Source: Sycon ciliatum (Eukaryota; Porifera; Calcarea; Leucosolenida; Sycettidae). Taken from it: a stretch of DNA of 64,000 nucleotides. Where the stretch lies: contig NC_088655.1 in the NCBI RefSeq assembly GCF_964019385.1, forward strand, positions 141,501 through 205,500, written 5' to 3'. Below the pieces are notes generated by a model. The model did not search any database. It was not told the DNA's origin and worked only from the letters and a program-made list of their open reading frames with translations. Positions 1 through 11,339 of this stretch are shown one piece after another. Position 1 is the first letter of the stretch. Every line of letters starts with the position of its first letter. Made by a program: the position numbers and the translations under genes.

Positions 1-656
1 GGGCATCAGAAAATTGTCGTTACTCGCGAAGTGTGCTTATACCCGAAGTCTCATTATGTGTATTACAGTTAGATGGGAGTTTGCTCTAGGCATGGGCATT
101 CTGTCGTTATCCGCGAATTGTAGTTATATCCGCAGTCGTTATTAGCAAAAGTTGACTGTAGTCCGTACTAGGCATGCTTGCCTGGGTTGTACAGTATCGG
201 TCAGAATAACGGAAATACTTCATGCACATGCATACAGTAGTGCCAAGTATGCTTCCAGTGTTTTGCAAAACGAGTACTTGCTCTTTTAAAACTTTCGAGC
301 GAGTACTCGAGAGTTTTCCATGAGGCTGATACTATGTTCTGGCTCATGTACCAAGCACCAAACGAGGATGTTATTTACTCAATATCAGCGTCTTTTCTCT
401 GTGAAGTCAGGGATAACTGACTCTCACAGACAGTACCAGGTAAAATAACATATTTATTGGCGGTGAGGCTTGGAAACCTGGAGCATTGTAATTTTGTATT
501 TGGGATTGTACTCTGCCGCCTCGGATTGCTTGACCTTTGTTCTTTAAAATCCCATATTTGGATTATGACCATCAGTAGACCGTCATTCTAAGCAATATCG
601 TCAGTGCACTGACAATTTTGTGTAGATCAACAAAACATAACGAATTTTTGTGAAAA
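1..656. other. non-coding stretch, no gene seen
   Basis: I see no supported coding region. Two diverged copies of a roughly 35-bp phrase (tcgttactcgcgaagtg near 16 and tcgttatccgcgaattg near 102) suggest decayed repeat DNA. Short open frames here have no recognisable motif. Confidence 0.5.
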
Positions 657-2090
657 TTACTAAAATTACTAACTGGTTCGTATTGAACGTTTTCGTTCCT
701 TTCTTGTCACAATCCGACAGGAATGATGAGATTACTCAGGAGGCCATAACTAAGAAGGTACTATGTTGCGAAACTACAACACTCAATGAGTTGTGATAAA
801 AGTAGTGGAAAAAAGCGAAGAATATCAAGGTGGGACTAACATCAGTAGCAGTGGTAACAGAAGAAGAATAAAGGAAAGAAAAGCAGAAAACACACTACAC
901 CTCAAGAATTCTTCATGACGCATTCACGACCGATGGTGCCAAACCACTTCAAAGCCAGTACGTTCTCCTTCTGAATATATCATTCCGCATCCAGCTTACG
1001 AATGTACAAGACTTTAGCAAGATACAACTTAGACCTACAACGTGTCAAAACAAAAAGACCGAATTAGTACACCACTCACGACAACTAGCACTGATTGACA
1101 AGTGGTCCTTGATTGCCGACGTCCACTTTCCTGACTGTGACGCATCCATTGTTCTCACTTCCGATGTCGTTCATCCCGGATCCCTTCCATTGTGTACAAT
1201 GGCCCCGCATCTCCGAGTAATTCTTCCTGTATGCGTTGCCTCTGTGTCCAGTTTACTTGGTGTCTGCAGTATGCCATGTTTCTTGGCGTTCACGGTCGTT
1301 GTCACCTCCAGTAATGGTGCCTGTGATTCCACATCCGCACCGCACAGGGGCATCGGACATGGTACGGTCACTACGGTATTGACCATAACACAGTCACCAC
1401 TTCAATAAAATACACTGATCTGGGGTGTAAATTCCCACTTTTTTCGGCTCATCCACCACTCTCCCACGAGTAAAGTGTGCTTCAGATGGCTGACCTTTCC
1501 ACAATAGTACCCTCCCGAAGCCCCCGGTGCGTCTCTTCAGTTGACTTATCGTAAATCTTCTCAGACTCGGTACTTCTACTGATTCTGTTGCTCGTGTGGG
1601 TCGTTATTTCTCTCCCATGCCCACCTCAATTGGTCAGACCCACACACGACGAGGAGGAGAAGGAACACAGTGCTGCATGCACAGTGGCCGTAGACGAGGA
1701 TGATCTAGAACTAGATCGCACTCCACCTTTCGATGGACGACCACAACGAGGACGAGACTGGATCCTGAATTATGTGCCCAGAAGGAGAACGTACTGGCTT
1801 TGCAGTGGTTTATCACCATCATGAATGGCAAGTGGTGAAGAATTCTTGAGGTGTAGTGCCTTTCTTTCCTTCGCTCTTTTTCTGTCACTAATGCTACTGT
1901 TGTTAATCTCACCTTGATATTCTTTTTTTCTCCAATTATTTCATCACACCTCATGGCATGTTGTGGTTTCTTAACCTTAACTTAATACCTGTATGCTCAT
2001 GGTCTCCTGAGTAATTTCATCATTCTCTGTAGTATTTTGACAAAAAGGGAATGAAAACGTTCAATACGAACCAGTTAGTATTTTAGTAAT
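657..2090. mobile_element. fold-back DNA element with ~330-bp inverted arms
   Basis: The sequence from about 657 to 985 reappears, reverse-complemented and with small indels, at about 1757-2090. The outer ends read attactaaaa on the left and ttttagtaat on the right, and the shared phrase aactggttcgtattgaacg lies just inside. Inner matches include ccagtacgttctccttct. The roughly 770-bp centre has no recognisable transposase; its short open frames on both strands show no known motif. This is the layout of a non-autonomous DNA transposon or fold-back element. No target-site duplication could be fixed, so the family is unknown. Confidence 0.7.
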
Positions 2091-2599
2091 CTTCTTCAAT
2101 TGTTCAATACGAACAAGTTTGTCTTTTTGGCTGATTGTGTAAGATAACTTAGATGCAGGCGTAGACATTAGATTAAAGACTAATCTGCCTCCGTCCTTCG
2201 TTACTAACTTGTGCCCACATTTTTTCATGGTCAATAAAATTACTCGCTTTGTTATTGTGTACCACTCTTGATTTGACAAGAGGATGGTACTTTACATTGA
2301 GAGTGGCTAACCAATGTTCACCAACTGTTCTACTGCACTCTGCTGTCTGAATTGCTGAACTACGTTAGTGGTGAATAACCATTGCAATTTGCCTAACCTT
2401 GCAACGTCATAGTTGCTGTTATTGTGTAACCCACACGTTCTGCATTTTGTGGTCCTATCTTCAGGTCTGGCTCTCAATTTTCCATTTCAGACCACAGATT
2501 AGTAAAACCTCTAGCCAGTGTTGAATTTGTTAACTCAATTCGCATGAGGAAACTGTCCAAGAAAACTAGCCCTCTAAGGAGTAAGTTGCAGAGTGAAAC
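2091..2599. other. AT-rich non-coding stretch
   Basis: No gene is visible. Just outside the fold-back element, at about 2100-2120, the phrase ttcaatacgaacaagtttg partly repeats the element's terminal motif, which may mark an older or shifted end. Confidence 0.4.
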
Positions 2600-4222
2600 A
2601 CTATGCATAATCCCTGCACAATACAGGATTTAATCTACGCGGAGACTAGACTCTCTGGCGTGGTTAGCACTGTCAGTCGACTGTCACAGTGCGTACAGGT
2701 GGAAGATGTTAGCTGCCTGAATCGACTTATCTTTGCTGGAGCTCATCTGGTCTGTGAGCAGTTAGGGGTGAAACCCACAACTGAGACACAGAAAATACCT
2801 AAAGAGAACGGATGACAAAAGAGGTAGCTTGCTAAGCTGGCCCGGCTCCGCAAAGTTTACTGTCGACCTGGCGAATGGAGTCGGCAACGATTGACAAATG
2901 AAAGGGTAAAGGACAAGTTGGGCACTAAATACGAGATCCTCAAAAAGACGTGAAGCAGCAAATTCATGCTACATGATGTAACATCCTCTGGCATCAAGCG
3001 CTCCAATGGACGATCCCGGCAGTTTCGACAGCATAGAACTTTTGAGAGACCAGAGACAAGTCTATCGGGAACTTCAAGGGGACGGAACTACACCCGCCAA
3101 GCCATCAGACGGCACCTCACTTGACTCAGAAGAATCTTTAGCCTTCTGGCAAGGCATATGGTCATCACACGTGACAAATAATCAACGAGTAGAGTGGGTG
3201 ACCACTGTGGAAAGTGACCTCCGAGAAGTTCAAGGACAAGATGAGGTTTGCATTTTTCATCAAGGACGTTCAAGAGTTTTTAGCTGGCATGCCGTGTTGG
3301 AAGTTGCAAGGCCCAGATGGTGTTCAGTGGTACTGGATAAAGAAGTTTACTTTTTTGCATACTGCAATGGCCCGAATGCTTAAAGCATGCCTGCAGGACG
3401 CCGAAGTGACAGCTTGGATGAATCATGGTCGCACAGCTCTGATCATGAAAGGCCCTGGCAAGAGTCCATCTGATGTCAACCATTACCGACCAATTACCTG
3501 CCTTCCAGTCATGTGGAAGTTATTCTCTGGCGTTCTGAGCAATAAGATCACAGCCCATCTTGAGGCATCATCTCTCTTGCCTGATGAGCAGAAAGGTTGC
3601 AAGCGCTGAACTTATGGCACTAAAGATCAACTCGTCATTGACCTGGCCGCTATCGCAGAACCAATTTGGGTAGGCTACATGGTATGGGTAGACTACAAGA
3701 AGGCCTATGACATGGTTCCTCACGATTGGATTGAGCCCTGTTTGGAACTGTTTGGCATACACAAATCCGTACTCAGACTTATGACTGTTAGCATGGCTCA
3801 GTAGAAGGTTGACCTTTGGAACGGCACCAACAACTTGGGATCGGCGGCCATTCAGCGTGGGATTTTCCAGGGTGACTCCGTATCCCTACTGCTGTTCGTC
3901 ATCTGCTTCATACCGATCACCATGGTCTTAGGGAAGGCTGACGCAGCCTAATGTTTCAAGTACCAAAACCGTACCAAGCTCAACCATCTATGGTACATGG
4001 ATGACCTCAAGTTGTATGCAAAGAATGAAAAATGGGTTGTGATCTCTTGTTCACATTGTTCGTGGCTGTAGTCAGGACATTGGCATGCAGTTTGGTGTAG
4101 CAAATTTCGCGACCGTTGTACTAAAGGCAGAAAAACATGTAGCCTCGTATTGCCTGACCGCTCATCTACCAGGTTCCTGCAGCCAGAAGGAACATACAAA
4201 TACCTCGGATTCCTTGAAGCTG
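2600..4222 (+). pseudogene. decayed non-LTR retrotransposon reverse transcriptase
   Basis: Fragments in shifting frames follow the order of one known type of metazoan non-LTR polyprotein. A pre-RT segment (2603-2815, around LNRLIFAGAHLVCEQLGVK) and a DQRQVYRELQG segment (about 3045-3100) are followed by FWQGIWSSHV. Then come the RT core (about 3290-3610, with GPDGVQ, VNHYRPITCLP and LPDEQKGCKR), VDYKKAYDMVPHDWI (about 3690-3730), GIFQGDSVS (about 3860) and the catalytic YMDD-like box in WYMDDLKLYAKN (about 3990-4025). The C-terminal motif YKYLGFLEAGG ends at about 4222. Several stops and frameshifts show it is dead. The sequence stops abruptly where the Jockey-like copy begins. Clade (R2/NeSL-like or another) cannot be fixed without a tree. 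Confidence 0.75.
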
Positions 4223-5569
4223 GAGGTACTACCGACCCATCTCCCTGCTCAGTATAATATCAAAAACACAAGAAAAAATAGTCCACTCTCGTCTGTACAA
4301 TCACATAGCACCGCACTTACCCTCCAACCAATCCGGCTTCAGGAAACAAGACGGGACCGAACTGCAACTCGCACGGATCGTCCACCAGATATCCACAGCT
4401 AGGGATGCGGGGAAGCATGTTGTTACGTGTTTCTTCGATCTCAGTAAAGCCTTTGATCGGGTATGGCATCAAGGCTTGCTGAAAAAGCTGAGCCACTACG
4501 GTGTCGATGGCAAGGCTCACAATTGGCTCGAAGCCTACTTGACAGGACGCAGACAGCGGGTGCAGGTTGAAGGCACAACATCCGCCTTCATACCAATACC
4601 AGCGGGAGTGCCCCAGGGCTCGGTCCTCGGACCACTTCTGTTCCTGGCGTACACCATTGACCTGCCCACTGCCTGTGAAAATGCTACAACCTCGTGTAGC
4701 CAGTTCGCGGACGACACCGCACTAATTGCCATTGCAGGCAGCTACATTGAGTGTGAGGCTGCGCTACAAAGAAGCGCCGATGCCGCAGCAGAATGGCTAG
4801 AGCACTGGCACCTGCTAGTCAATAGAACGAAAACCGTCATCCTCCCGTTCTACCATGCTAACGGACCCCCACCACGACTACCCGAAATAAAACTTGGGCA
4901 AACCCTACTAGAAACAGTAACACAACATCGTCACCTCGGCATCATCTTTCAGCACGACCTAAGATGGTCAGCCCACCTTGACTTTGTGCTGAAGAAAGCC
5001 GTAAAATCTTTTAATATTCTCTTTAGGCTCAAATCAACTCTTCACACTAAATCACTCTCTCTCATTTACAAAACATTTATCCTGCCTATAATTGAATATG
5101 CATGCATTGCTGTCACCCCGCTCTCAATCGCAGCCCTTGACCGTCTTGAGCGAATCCAGCGCAAGGCGGCCAGAATCTGCCTCCGTCTCCCCCTCTACAC
5201 TCCTCGGAATCATTCAACACTGCTCTATCGGCTCAAATGGCCGACAATGTTCTCTCGCCGAAAAGTGAAGCTCACCCTTCTTGCTCACTCCATAAATACC
5301 AATATGCCCCACAACACATACGCATGCTCAACACCCCCGCTCAAGTTACGGCCCAGTACAGCCTTCGACACGCACGCACTTGGCACCTCTCACCCTCCAG
5401 AACCGATCGCTGTAAAGACTCCCCACTGTACAAGTCCCTAGAATACTACAATGCCCTCCCTGCTAGCGTTCGTGACGTCTCCTCCCGACCTGCTTTCAAT
5501 CAAGAAATCTGCTCACTGCTGATTAACTCAATCTGCTCATGCAGCGCTCACCCTCTATCATACTTGTAA
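4223..5569 (+). pseudogene. Jockey-like RT fragment, J family copy 1
   Basis: An open frame enters at about 4224 without a start codon and runs to 5441, so the copy is 5'-truncated. RT motifs in order are YRPISLLSIISK (from 4230), NQSGFRKQDGTELQLARI, CFFDLSKAFDRVWHQGLL, GVPQGSVLGPLLF and the active-site box QFADDTALIA (about 4700). The thumb-region motif HLGIIFQHDLRWSAHLD and the C-terminal LERIQRKAARICLRLP follow. Near 5380 a frameshift moves the last part (NALPASVRDVSS) to another frame, ending at 5569. The enzyme would copy element RNA at a nicked target, but this copy lacks ORF1 and endonuclease. It abuts the older RT relic without a gap, so insertion probably truncated that relic. Confidence 0.85.
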
Positions 5570-5690
5570 AGTTCAAAGTGATGTAAATCACTTTCCAACT
5601 GTTTAACCCACAATCTCACCTTCTCATAAATTTATCTCTTATTGGCGATGGTGCCATCGTGAGAATAAAGAATTCCAAAACAACTGACAC
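5570..5690 (+). other. 3' end of J family copy 1
   Basis: This tail ends with the family signature ttattggcgatggtgccatc followed by gtgagaataaagaattc. The same end recurs at 8598-8635 and, altered, at about 27700-27735. Near the end a TGGC/GCCA stem can form in all three copies, although the loop differs, which suggests a retained RNA hairpin used for target-primed reverse transcription. Confidence 0.6.
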
Positions 5691-5882
5691 TGGAAAACGC
5701 ACAGCAAGCGACGCCGCAAGCACAATCAGCTGGAACAGACACCGCCCAATGCGATCCCGTCGCATCGCTCCAAGGCCAAGAAGTTGAAGCCATCAGCATA
5801 GCGCGAATTCTATCAGGAACAGCAAAGAAACAAAAATAAGAATTAAAAAAAGAAACACACCTTCAACTTCATCAGCACCAAT

Positions 5883-6773
5883 GTGAGGTGCTTGTTCAAC
5901 AAGATGGACGAACTGCATTCCCTCGCACGATCACCCACCCCGACCAGCTCTGCTCTGTCAATGATCGCAATTCAAGAAACCTGGGTCGATCCAGCAGACC
6001 CGGATGGCATGTATGCAATCGAAGGGTTCAACCTCATCCGAGCTGACAGGAGAGAAAATTTCGGTGGAGGCGTCGCCCTCTACATCGCTGACATCAGCAG
6101 CTACAATGTAATGCCACTGGATATAGATATGGCACAAGCCGAATGTCTATGGGTGAACATCACTGCAGGCGAATCCACCCTCACCATAGGTAATATCTAC
6201 CGCCCACCGCGCGCTGACTGGGAACAATTCATTGTCGAGTTGGACAGTGCCATCCGACTGGCCAAACAAACTAACTTTAGGAGTGATTTGCTACTTGTCT
6301 GGGACTTCAATGCTAAGAACTCCGCCTGGCTTGCCAGCTACACTACCGACCGCTTAGGAGACGACCTCCACTGCCTGTGCGCTACCCATGGACTGCAACA
6401 ACGCGTCAGCTTCCCGACGCACATATACAGACAAGCCCCCAGCTCCTGCCTAAACCTCATCATATCCAACTCCCAACACCGCGCCAGCATTTCCCAACTA
6501 CCGCTCCTCGGCGCCTCTGACCACGTTATTGTCACAGGCGCTATCACCATCCCACAGCCAACAACTCGCGACAGCACACCACGGGACAACAACAACAACA
6601 ACACCTATTGGTTGTGGACAGACGAACGGATTACATCGCTGTGTGCTTCTCTAGGCAACTCACCACTAGACTACACACCCACTCCCCATAACCCGTATCC
6701 TGGCAACACGTTCTTGAACCACTGGAGATCACAGCTTCTGCAAGCTGCCAACAGACACTGCCGAATCACATGA
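5883..6773 (+). pseudogene. AP-endonuclease domain, J family copy 2
   Basis: This is an exonuclease-endonuclease-phosphatase domain of the kind that nicks target DNA for non-LTR retrotransposons. Visible signature blocks are AIQETW (catalytic E), GGGVALYI, NIYRPP, WDFNAKNSAW and the histidine motif GASDH near 6510. The family's usual GDFN has become WDFN. The upstream stretch 5691-5882 is probably what remains of ORF1 and the inter-ORF spacer. The frame ends in a stop at 6773, but related residues (PARPWITKDLL) continue in the same frame after it, so the stop is premature. RT fragments of the same copy follow directly. Confidence 0.8.
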
Positions 6774-6814
6774 ACCACATTGCGAACTAACAGAAACTCC
6801 GCGCCAGCACGCCC

Positions 6815-7905
6815 TTGGATCACAAAGGACCTCCTGAGATTAAGGAGAAGCACAAGAAGTGCCGCAACTACCAAACTACCCGCACGGCAAGTGACTGTCA
6901 ACACTTCACTGTCCAATGCAACATTGTAACCACTCTTCTCCGTCGCGGCCAGTCTGACTTTGTCCAGCGCACAGCCGCGGAAGGAACAAACCTCCATCAC
7001 CTTATCAAACACTTCAAAACGCCACCCAAGCTCACCATCCCAAATCTCATCGCCCCCACCGTCACTGTGACTACTGCCTCAGACAAAGCCTCTGTCCTGA
7101 ATGAGTTTTTCGTTTCCCAGAGCCAGCAATCTGTCAGCATCTGCTCACCAGATACCTCGCCCATTCACACAACGTCTGACATAACCTGCAACCTGACCAC
7201 CATCCCAACATCGACAGAAGAAGTCCAGAAGCTTCTACAATGTCTCGACAAACACAAAAGCCCTGGTTCGGACCTCCCACCAACCCGTCTCCTCAAAGAA
7301 TCAGCACCAGAAATTTCAGTATCCCTGACTGCCCTCCTGAACTCGTCCTTTGCAACCGGAGAAATTCCCCAAGACTGGAAAGATGCCACAATCTGCCCCA
7401 TCACCAAGTCAGGAGACCTCTCCCAGCCAACAAATTACCGACCCATCTCCATCTCTCTGTTCAGCATAACCTCAAAATGACAAGAAAACATTGTCCACTC
7501 ACGCCTCTACAAACACATCTCACCGCACCTACCTTCTAACCAATCCGGATTCAGGGAGAAAGACGGCACGGAGCTGCAACTTGCTCGACTGGTGCATGAA
7601 ATTTCGGAGGCTCGTGACTCGGGAAAGCACGTTACAGCTTGCTTTTTTTGACCTGAGCAAAGCCTTTGACCGAGTATGGCATCAGGGCCTGATGGCCAAA
7701 CTCAAGCACTACGGTGTCCAGGAAGCAGCACTGCGATGGTTTTCGGCGTACTTGATTGGGCGTAGGCAGCGAGTGCGAGTTGAGGGCACAACATCAGCCT
7801 TCCTCCCCATCCTGGCCAGAGTGCTTCAGGGCTCAGTTCTGGCAACACTGCTGTTTCTGGTGTGCACGGTCACCATTGACGGCTCTGCTGCACACTGCGA
7901 ACTGC
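6815..7905 (+). pseudogene. RT domain fragments, J family copy 2
   Basis: The linker and N-terminal RT are readable from 6815 to 7480 (LNEFFVSQSQQSV, DKHKSPGSDLPPTRLLKESA, IPQDWKDATICPITKSGD, NYRPISISLFS). After an in-frame stop, homology continues through SNQSGFREKDGTELQLARL, then shifts frame near 7630 to FFDLSKAFDRVWHQGLM and RVLQGSVLATLLF. The conserved GVPQGSVLGPLLF is corrupted to RVLQGSVLATLLF. Homology stops at about 7905, before the FADD catalytic box, where a GT/G-run insertion begins. Protein function is lost. Confidence 0.8.
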
Positions 7906-8446
7906 AATGTGTGTATGTGTGTGTGTGTGGGGGGGGGGGGGGGCTGTGGGTGTGTGGATGTGTGGGTGTGTGTATGTGTGTGTATATGTGCAAGGCTTAG
8001 ATTTCTCTCTCTTCTCTTCTCTCTTCCTGTCGGTGTCTCCCGCTTCTGGGCCGGCATGGCCCATGCTTCATGTGTGCTTGTTCCTGTTGTTGCGATATGT
8101 AAGCACATTTAAGGAGGCAGACTACCCAAAAATTCGTGCTACGTCAGTTGAAAGAGCATGAATAGCTGCGCAATCTCTGAAAAATTTGTCTCGATCTGAC
8201 CAGCCGTTCAAGAGTTATGTCCGAAAATGTGCCCTTGCAAGGAAAGATTTTTGTTGCACGCTGTCATTTGTTGGCAGCACTGTATTTGAATGTGAGCGGA
8301 CTGTGCGCAACTTGTCGTATCATGGAAACACGGGAAAGTGTGCAGAATTTTGCTCCAAGTCCAAATAATCACGTTTTTTTAGCCACGTATTGGGCTGCAC
8401 GGCGGCGGGCGAAAGCTAGGCTCCGGCGGATTATGCCTTGCACATA
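7906..8446. repeat. insertion with GT/G-run inside J copy 2
   Basis: A GT microsatellite with a run of about 14 G (7910-7990) opens a 540-bp block. It replaces the C-terminal half of the RT and is followed by the intact J-family 3' end from about 8447. The remaining block (about 7990-8446) matches nothing else in the window and has no recognisable coding sequence. It may be a separate insertion or filler DNA from a deletion. Confidence 0.5.
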
Positions 8447-8640
8447 TACAAGAAATCTGCTCACTGCTGACTAACTCAATCTGCTCCTGCAGCGCTCACC
8501 CTCTCCCATACTTGTAAAATTCAAAGTGATGTAAATCACTTTCCAACTGCATAACCCACAGCATCTCATCTTCTCATAAACGTATCTCTTATTGGCGATG
8601 GTGCCATCGTGAGAATAAAGAATTCAAATTCAAAACTTGA
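8447..8640 (+). other. 3' end of J family copy 2
   Basis: This nearly repeats 5505-5690, including GAAATCTGCTCACTGCTGA and the cttattggcgatggtgccat tail. It marks the 3' boundary of copy 2 and lies only about 75 bp upstream of the Ig exon. Confidence 0.75.
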
Positions 8641-8714
8641 TGCTGGAAAACCTCACCAACTCGCACCTTGCTCATTCTTTGCTCATCCTTTGCTTTGTGC
8701 TATGTGCTATGTAG

Positions 8715-8951
8715 ATACTTCAGTGGTATCCATATTGGAGTATGGGACTGATCCCAAACTTCACAACAGGCACGACAGCAATCAAGTGAGGGCAGTCCTT
8801 GGAAGCACTGTAGTACTACCAAAGCTTGACCACAATTCTATGGATGTGCACTGTGAGTACCAAGAAGATCAGAGTGGTAAAGTTGTATGGAAGAAGAATG
8901 ATACTCCAGTGGAGAATCTGAATGATGCCCGTCTGGCTGTTCTTTCCAAAG
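8715..8951 (+). CDS. exon of an Ig-like protein: first half of an Ig domain
   Basis: This is a 237-bp exon, phase 1 at both ends. The acceptor is a T/C-rich tract followed by tatgtag|a (AG at 8713-8714) and the donor is aaag|gtaagt (8952). The product reads into an Ig fold: VRAVLGSTVVLP (strands A'-B), DVHCEYQ, KVVWKKND with the conserved C-strand tryptophan, and DARLAVLSKG (strands D-E). The other half of the fold lies 19.3 kb downstream at 28265, whose phase fits exactly. The B-strand cysteine expected after VVLP is a lysine. No signal peptide is seen, so at least one exon should lie upstream, outside what I can identify. Ig domains of this type usually mediate extracellular recognition. 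Confidence 0.65.
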
Positions 8952-9179
8952 GTAAGTTCTCAGGGACACATTGATTTATTGGGACACAGAGTTGGAAAGT
9001 TTTGTTTGGTGTGGTGCCTAAAAATTTATCTTCAATACTACACATTAAGGTCCATGTCATCAAGACGTTAGTCAACAATAATTTTTCAAAAGCTCGTCAG
9101 GAGTAAGAAGCAAGTTTTGAAGCTCTGAGTGTCGTGACTACGTTCCCCCCCCTTGAAGCGTATAATTTATGCATTGCTA
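8952..9179 (+). other. start of the 19.3-kb intron of the Ig-like gene
   Basis: Non-coding sequence follows the donor site; the first retroelement (E) begins at about 9180. The intron runs to the acceptor at 28264 and is almost entirely transposon sequence. Confidence 0.55.
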
Positions 9180-9763
9180 TTCTGACTAGTATTTACTTGC
9201 CTATCATGGATGACTCCCCACTGCCAGGCAGCGCAAAGCCTGAGCCTGCAGAGCCACTTTGGAAGTCGATGTCGCCGGCTTAATTGAAGACCGACACTGT
9301 CATGTTTGTCGACCGCCAAGCAGGCCAGAAAATCGTGGAAATTGCGGACACCCTCATTGACCAGGGTTATGCTGACGTCGCCTTCATGCAAATCACCGGA
9401 TCAACCTGCAAGGTAACATTCTGTAGCCAGTCCACTACGAAGTCCATTGCAAAACATGGTTTCTTTCTTGGGGAAACACACATTGCTGTCCGCCATTCTT
9501 TCTCACTGCAAGTACACATCTTCGACTTCCCGATTTGGATCTCCGATGCCGCCATGATCCATGCACTCGCTAAATACGATACGGTACAAGGCACCATTCG
9601 CCATGGCCGTACCCGCACAAAGTCGGGTGCATTTGTCGGAACAGGCGTACGCTTCGCAACTGTTCCAAGCCTCTTGTACGGGCAAAACAAACACAATTTT
9701 ACGAGTGCAACCTCAACAGCACTGGCAGAAAAACGAGCAAAAATTGCTGTGGAGACAGTGTAG
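9180..9763 (+). pseudogene. ORF1 of CR1-like element E
   Basis: An ATG at 9206 starts a frame that is open after one in-frame stop at 9281 and continues to 9763. The residues resemble ORF1 of element A: FVDRQAGQKIVEIADTL matches the FYAKALKQSKVDICQV region, and VHIFDFPIWISDAAMIHALA with GTGVRFATVPS matches A's downstream part. ORF1 proteins of this class bind element RNA and chaperone it. The C-terminal zinc knuckle seen in A is missing because the frame ends early. The next sequence jumps straight to the RT domain, so endonuclease and RT N-terminus have been deleted. Confidence 0.65.
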
Positions 9764-9792
9764 TATGGAGCCTCGGGAGGGAGATTTAACCG

Positions 9793-10945
9793 ATGCGCCA
9801 ACTTGTCAACCACCTAGCCTCTAAGAAATGCATGCCCGGCACACAGTTTGCCTTCCTAAAGGACCAGTCCACGGCGGATGCCCTCTCCTTGCTCGCAGAT
9901 AGCTTGTACGCTGCAAAGGACGGAGGGAAGGTGACCGCCGTTTGCACCCTTAACATGTCTAAAGCCTTTGATAAGGTACGGCACCCTCTGCTTCTGCAAG
10001 ATATGTTTGACATTGGTGTGAGCGAATCCGCGCTCCGCTGGATTTCAAGCTACTTGGCCGATCAGGCGCAGCAAATCGCAATCGGCCCCTCTGTAAGTCC
10101 GGCCACGCCTTTCTCCTGCGGAGTACCGCAAGGTTCAGTGCTGGCACCTGTGCTTTTCAGCATATACACCCGTGCTGCCCGTTCTGTGTGCGGCCCTACC
10201 CCTAGCATCCGATTCGCTGATGGTATTGCCCTACACGACAGCAACTCTACGGCTGCAGACGTCTCCACTAGCCTCTCAGCAGATGTAAGCAGGCTCTCCA
10301 GTTGGCTTGACCGGAGGTTCTCCCCTCAGCCACCTCCGCTACGTATCTCGGCGTGATTATAGATGCCAAGCTGTCGTGGGATCCCCACATTCAGATGATC
10401 CTCACCAAGGCTGCCGACAAGATAAGCGCTTAGTGGAGGTCCCGACGAGCACTGTCCGATAAATCGCGACGCATGTTCGTTCAGGCGGTGATCAAGCCTG
10501 ACTTGCTCTATGGGTCAAACGCATTCGTTGCCGGGCTACTTTGCAGCCAGTTTAATCGTCTGTGAACCCTGCAGCACTGAGCTATACGGGCCATTGACGG
10601 GAACCCACCCTACACAGCCATCCTACCTCTGCTGACCAATATTGAACAGTCTATTCCACTTCAAGGAAATCAGAAAGCGTAAGCTGCTCGTGTTCGTGTA
10701 GAGGCAACTCCGAGCATGGATCAGCCCCTCCCCGACTACCCTCACCTCTCGTCCAACTGACAGAAGAATACGTCGCCAAAAAAAGGAGGGCTTCTCAGCC
10801 AGCAAAGCCTCACTCTCGACGGAAAATCCAGGCCCACGGTCGCAAGTGCTGTTTTATTGAACCTGCTACCGGAAGATGTGCGGACCATCTCGTGGCTCCC
10901 TAAGTTTAAACTGAATTGCCTGCCGTATTGCTGCGATGTATGACT
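9793..10945 (+). pseudogene. RT fragment of CR1-like element E
   Basis: Recognisable RT blocks are FAFLKDQSTADALSLL, LNMSKAFDKVRHPLLLQDMF, FSCGVPQGSVLAPVLFSIYTR and a damaged catalytic box, RFADGIALHD in place of FADD (about 10210). After 10356 homology continues in another frame with YLGVIIDAKLSWDPHIQM (about 10340-10400) and LLYGSNAFVAGL (about 10505-10540). It ends with LLNLLPEDVRTISW at about 10860-10900. Stops and frameshifts are frequent. The motif order and wording match element A, so E is a degraded, internally deleted relative. Confidence 0.75.
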
Positions 10946-11310
10946 ACAATGCATTCTTGCCTAATGCCTCGCCGACTATACCCTGATACTACTAGTAGTG
11001 TCTCGCCACCCATCCTGTGATAACTGTTACTACTAGTGCTTTCATCGTTTGTCCTTACCCCAGTAGAGTACATACTGACACAACGGTGATACACCTTGCC
11101 TACTTTTAGCCTTCTGCCGTTCTTCTGCTCTTTTATCCCTCCCTACTGAGTACTGACACATTTGATTACGACAGATAATTATTATGTAATGTCACCCCCC
11201 CCTCCCAACCCCCACCCCACCCCCACCCTTCGCTATTATATTATTGGGCAACGATCTCGTTTGACTTTGCGGAGAAAAATAAAGAATACATCATACATAC
11301 ACTGATGAGC
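10946..11310 (+). other. 3' untranslated end of element E
   Basis: Non-coding, with a C-rich run at 11190-11232. It ends in aataaagaatacatcatacat at about 11277-11300, similar in kind to other A-rich CR1-type tails here. Confidence 0.45.
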
Positions 11311-11339
11311 ACCAAACTACTCGTAGAACTGGTATAGAT

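Noticed and set aside
3581..3600. CTGATGA followed by GAAA as a hammerhead
   Set aside because: It codes for LPDEQKG in the RT relic, there is no room for stem II, and the flanks do not pair.
5883..8640. Intact, active Jockey-like element
   Set aside because: In-frame stops, a frameshift near 7630, corrupted GVPQGS motif and loss of the catalytic RT half rule it out.
11303..11335. CTGATGA as a hammerhead core
   Set aside because: No GAAA at the right distance and no stem I pairing.
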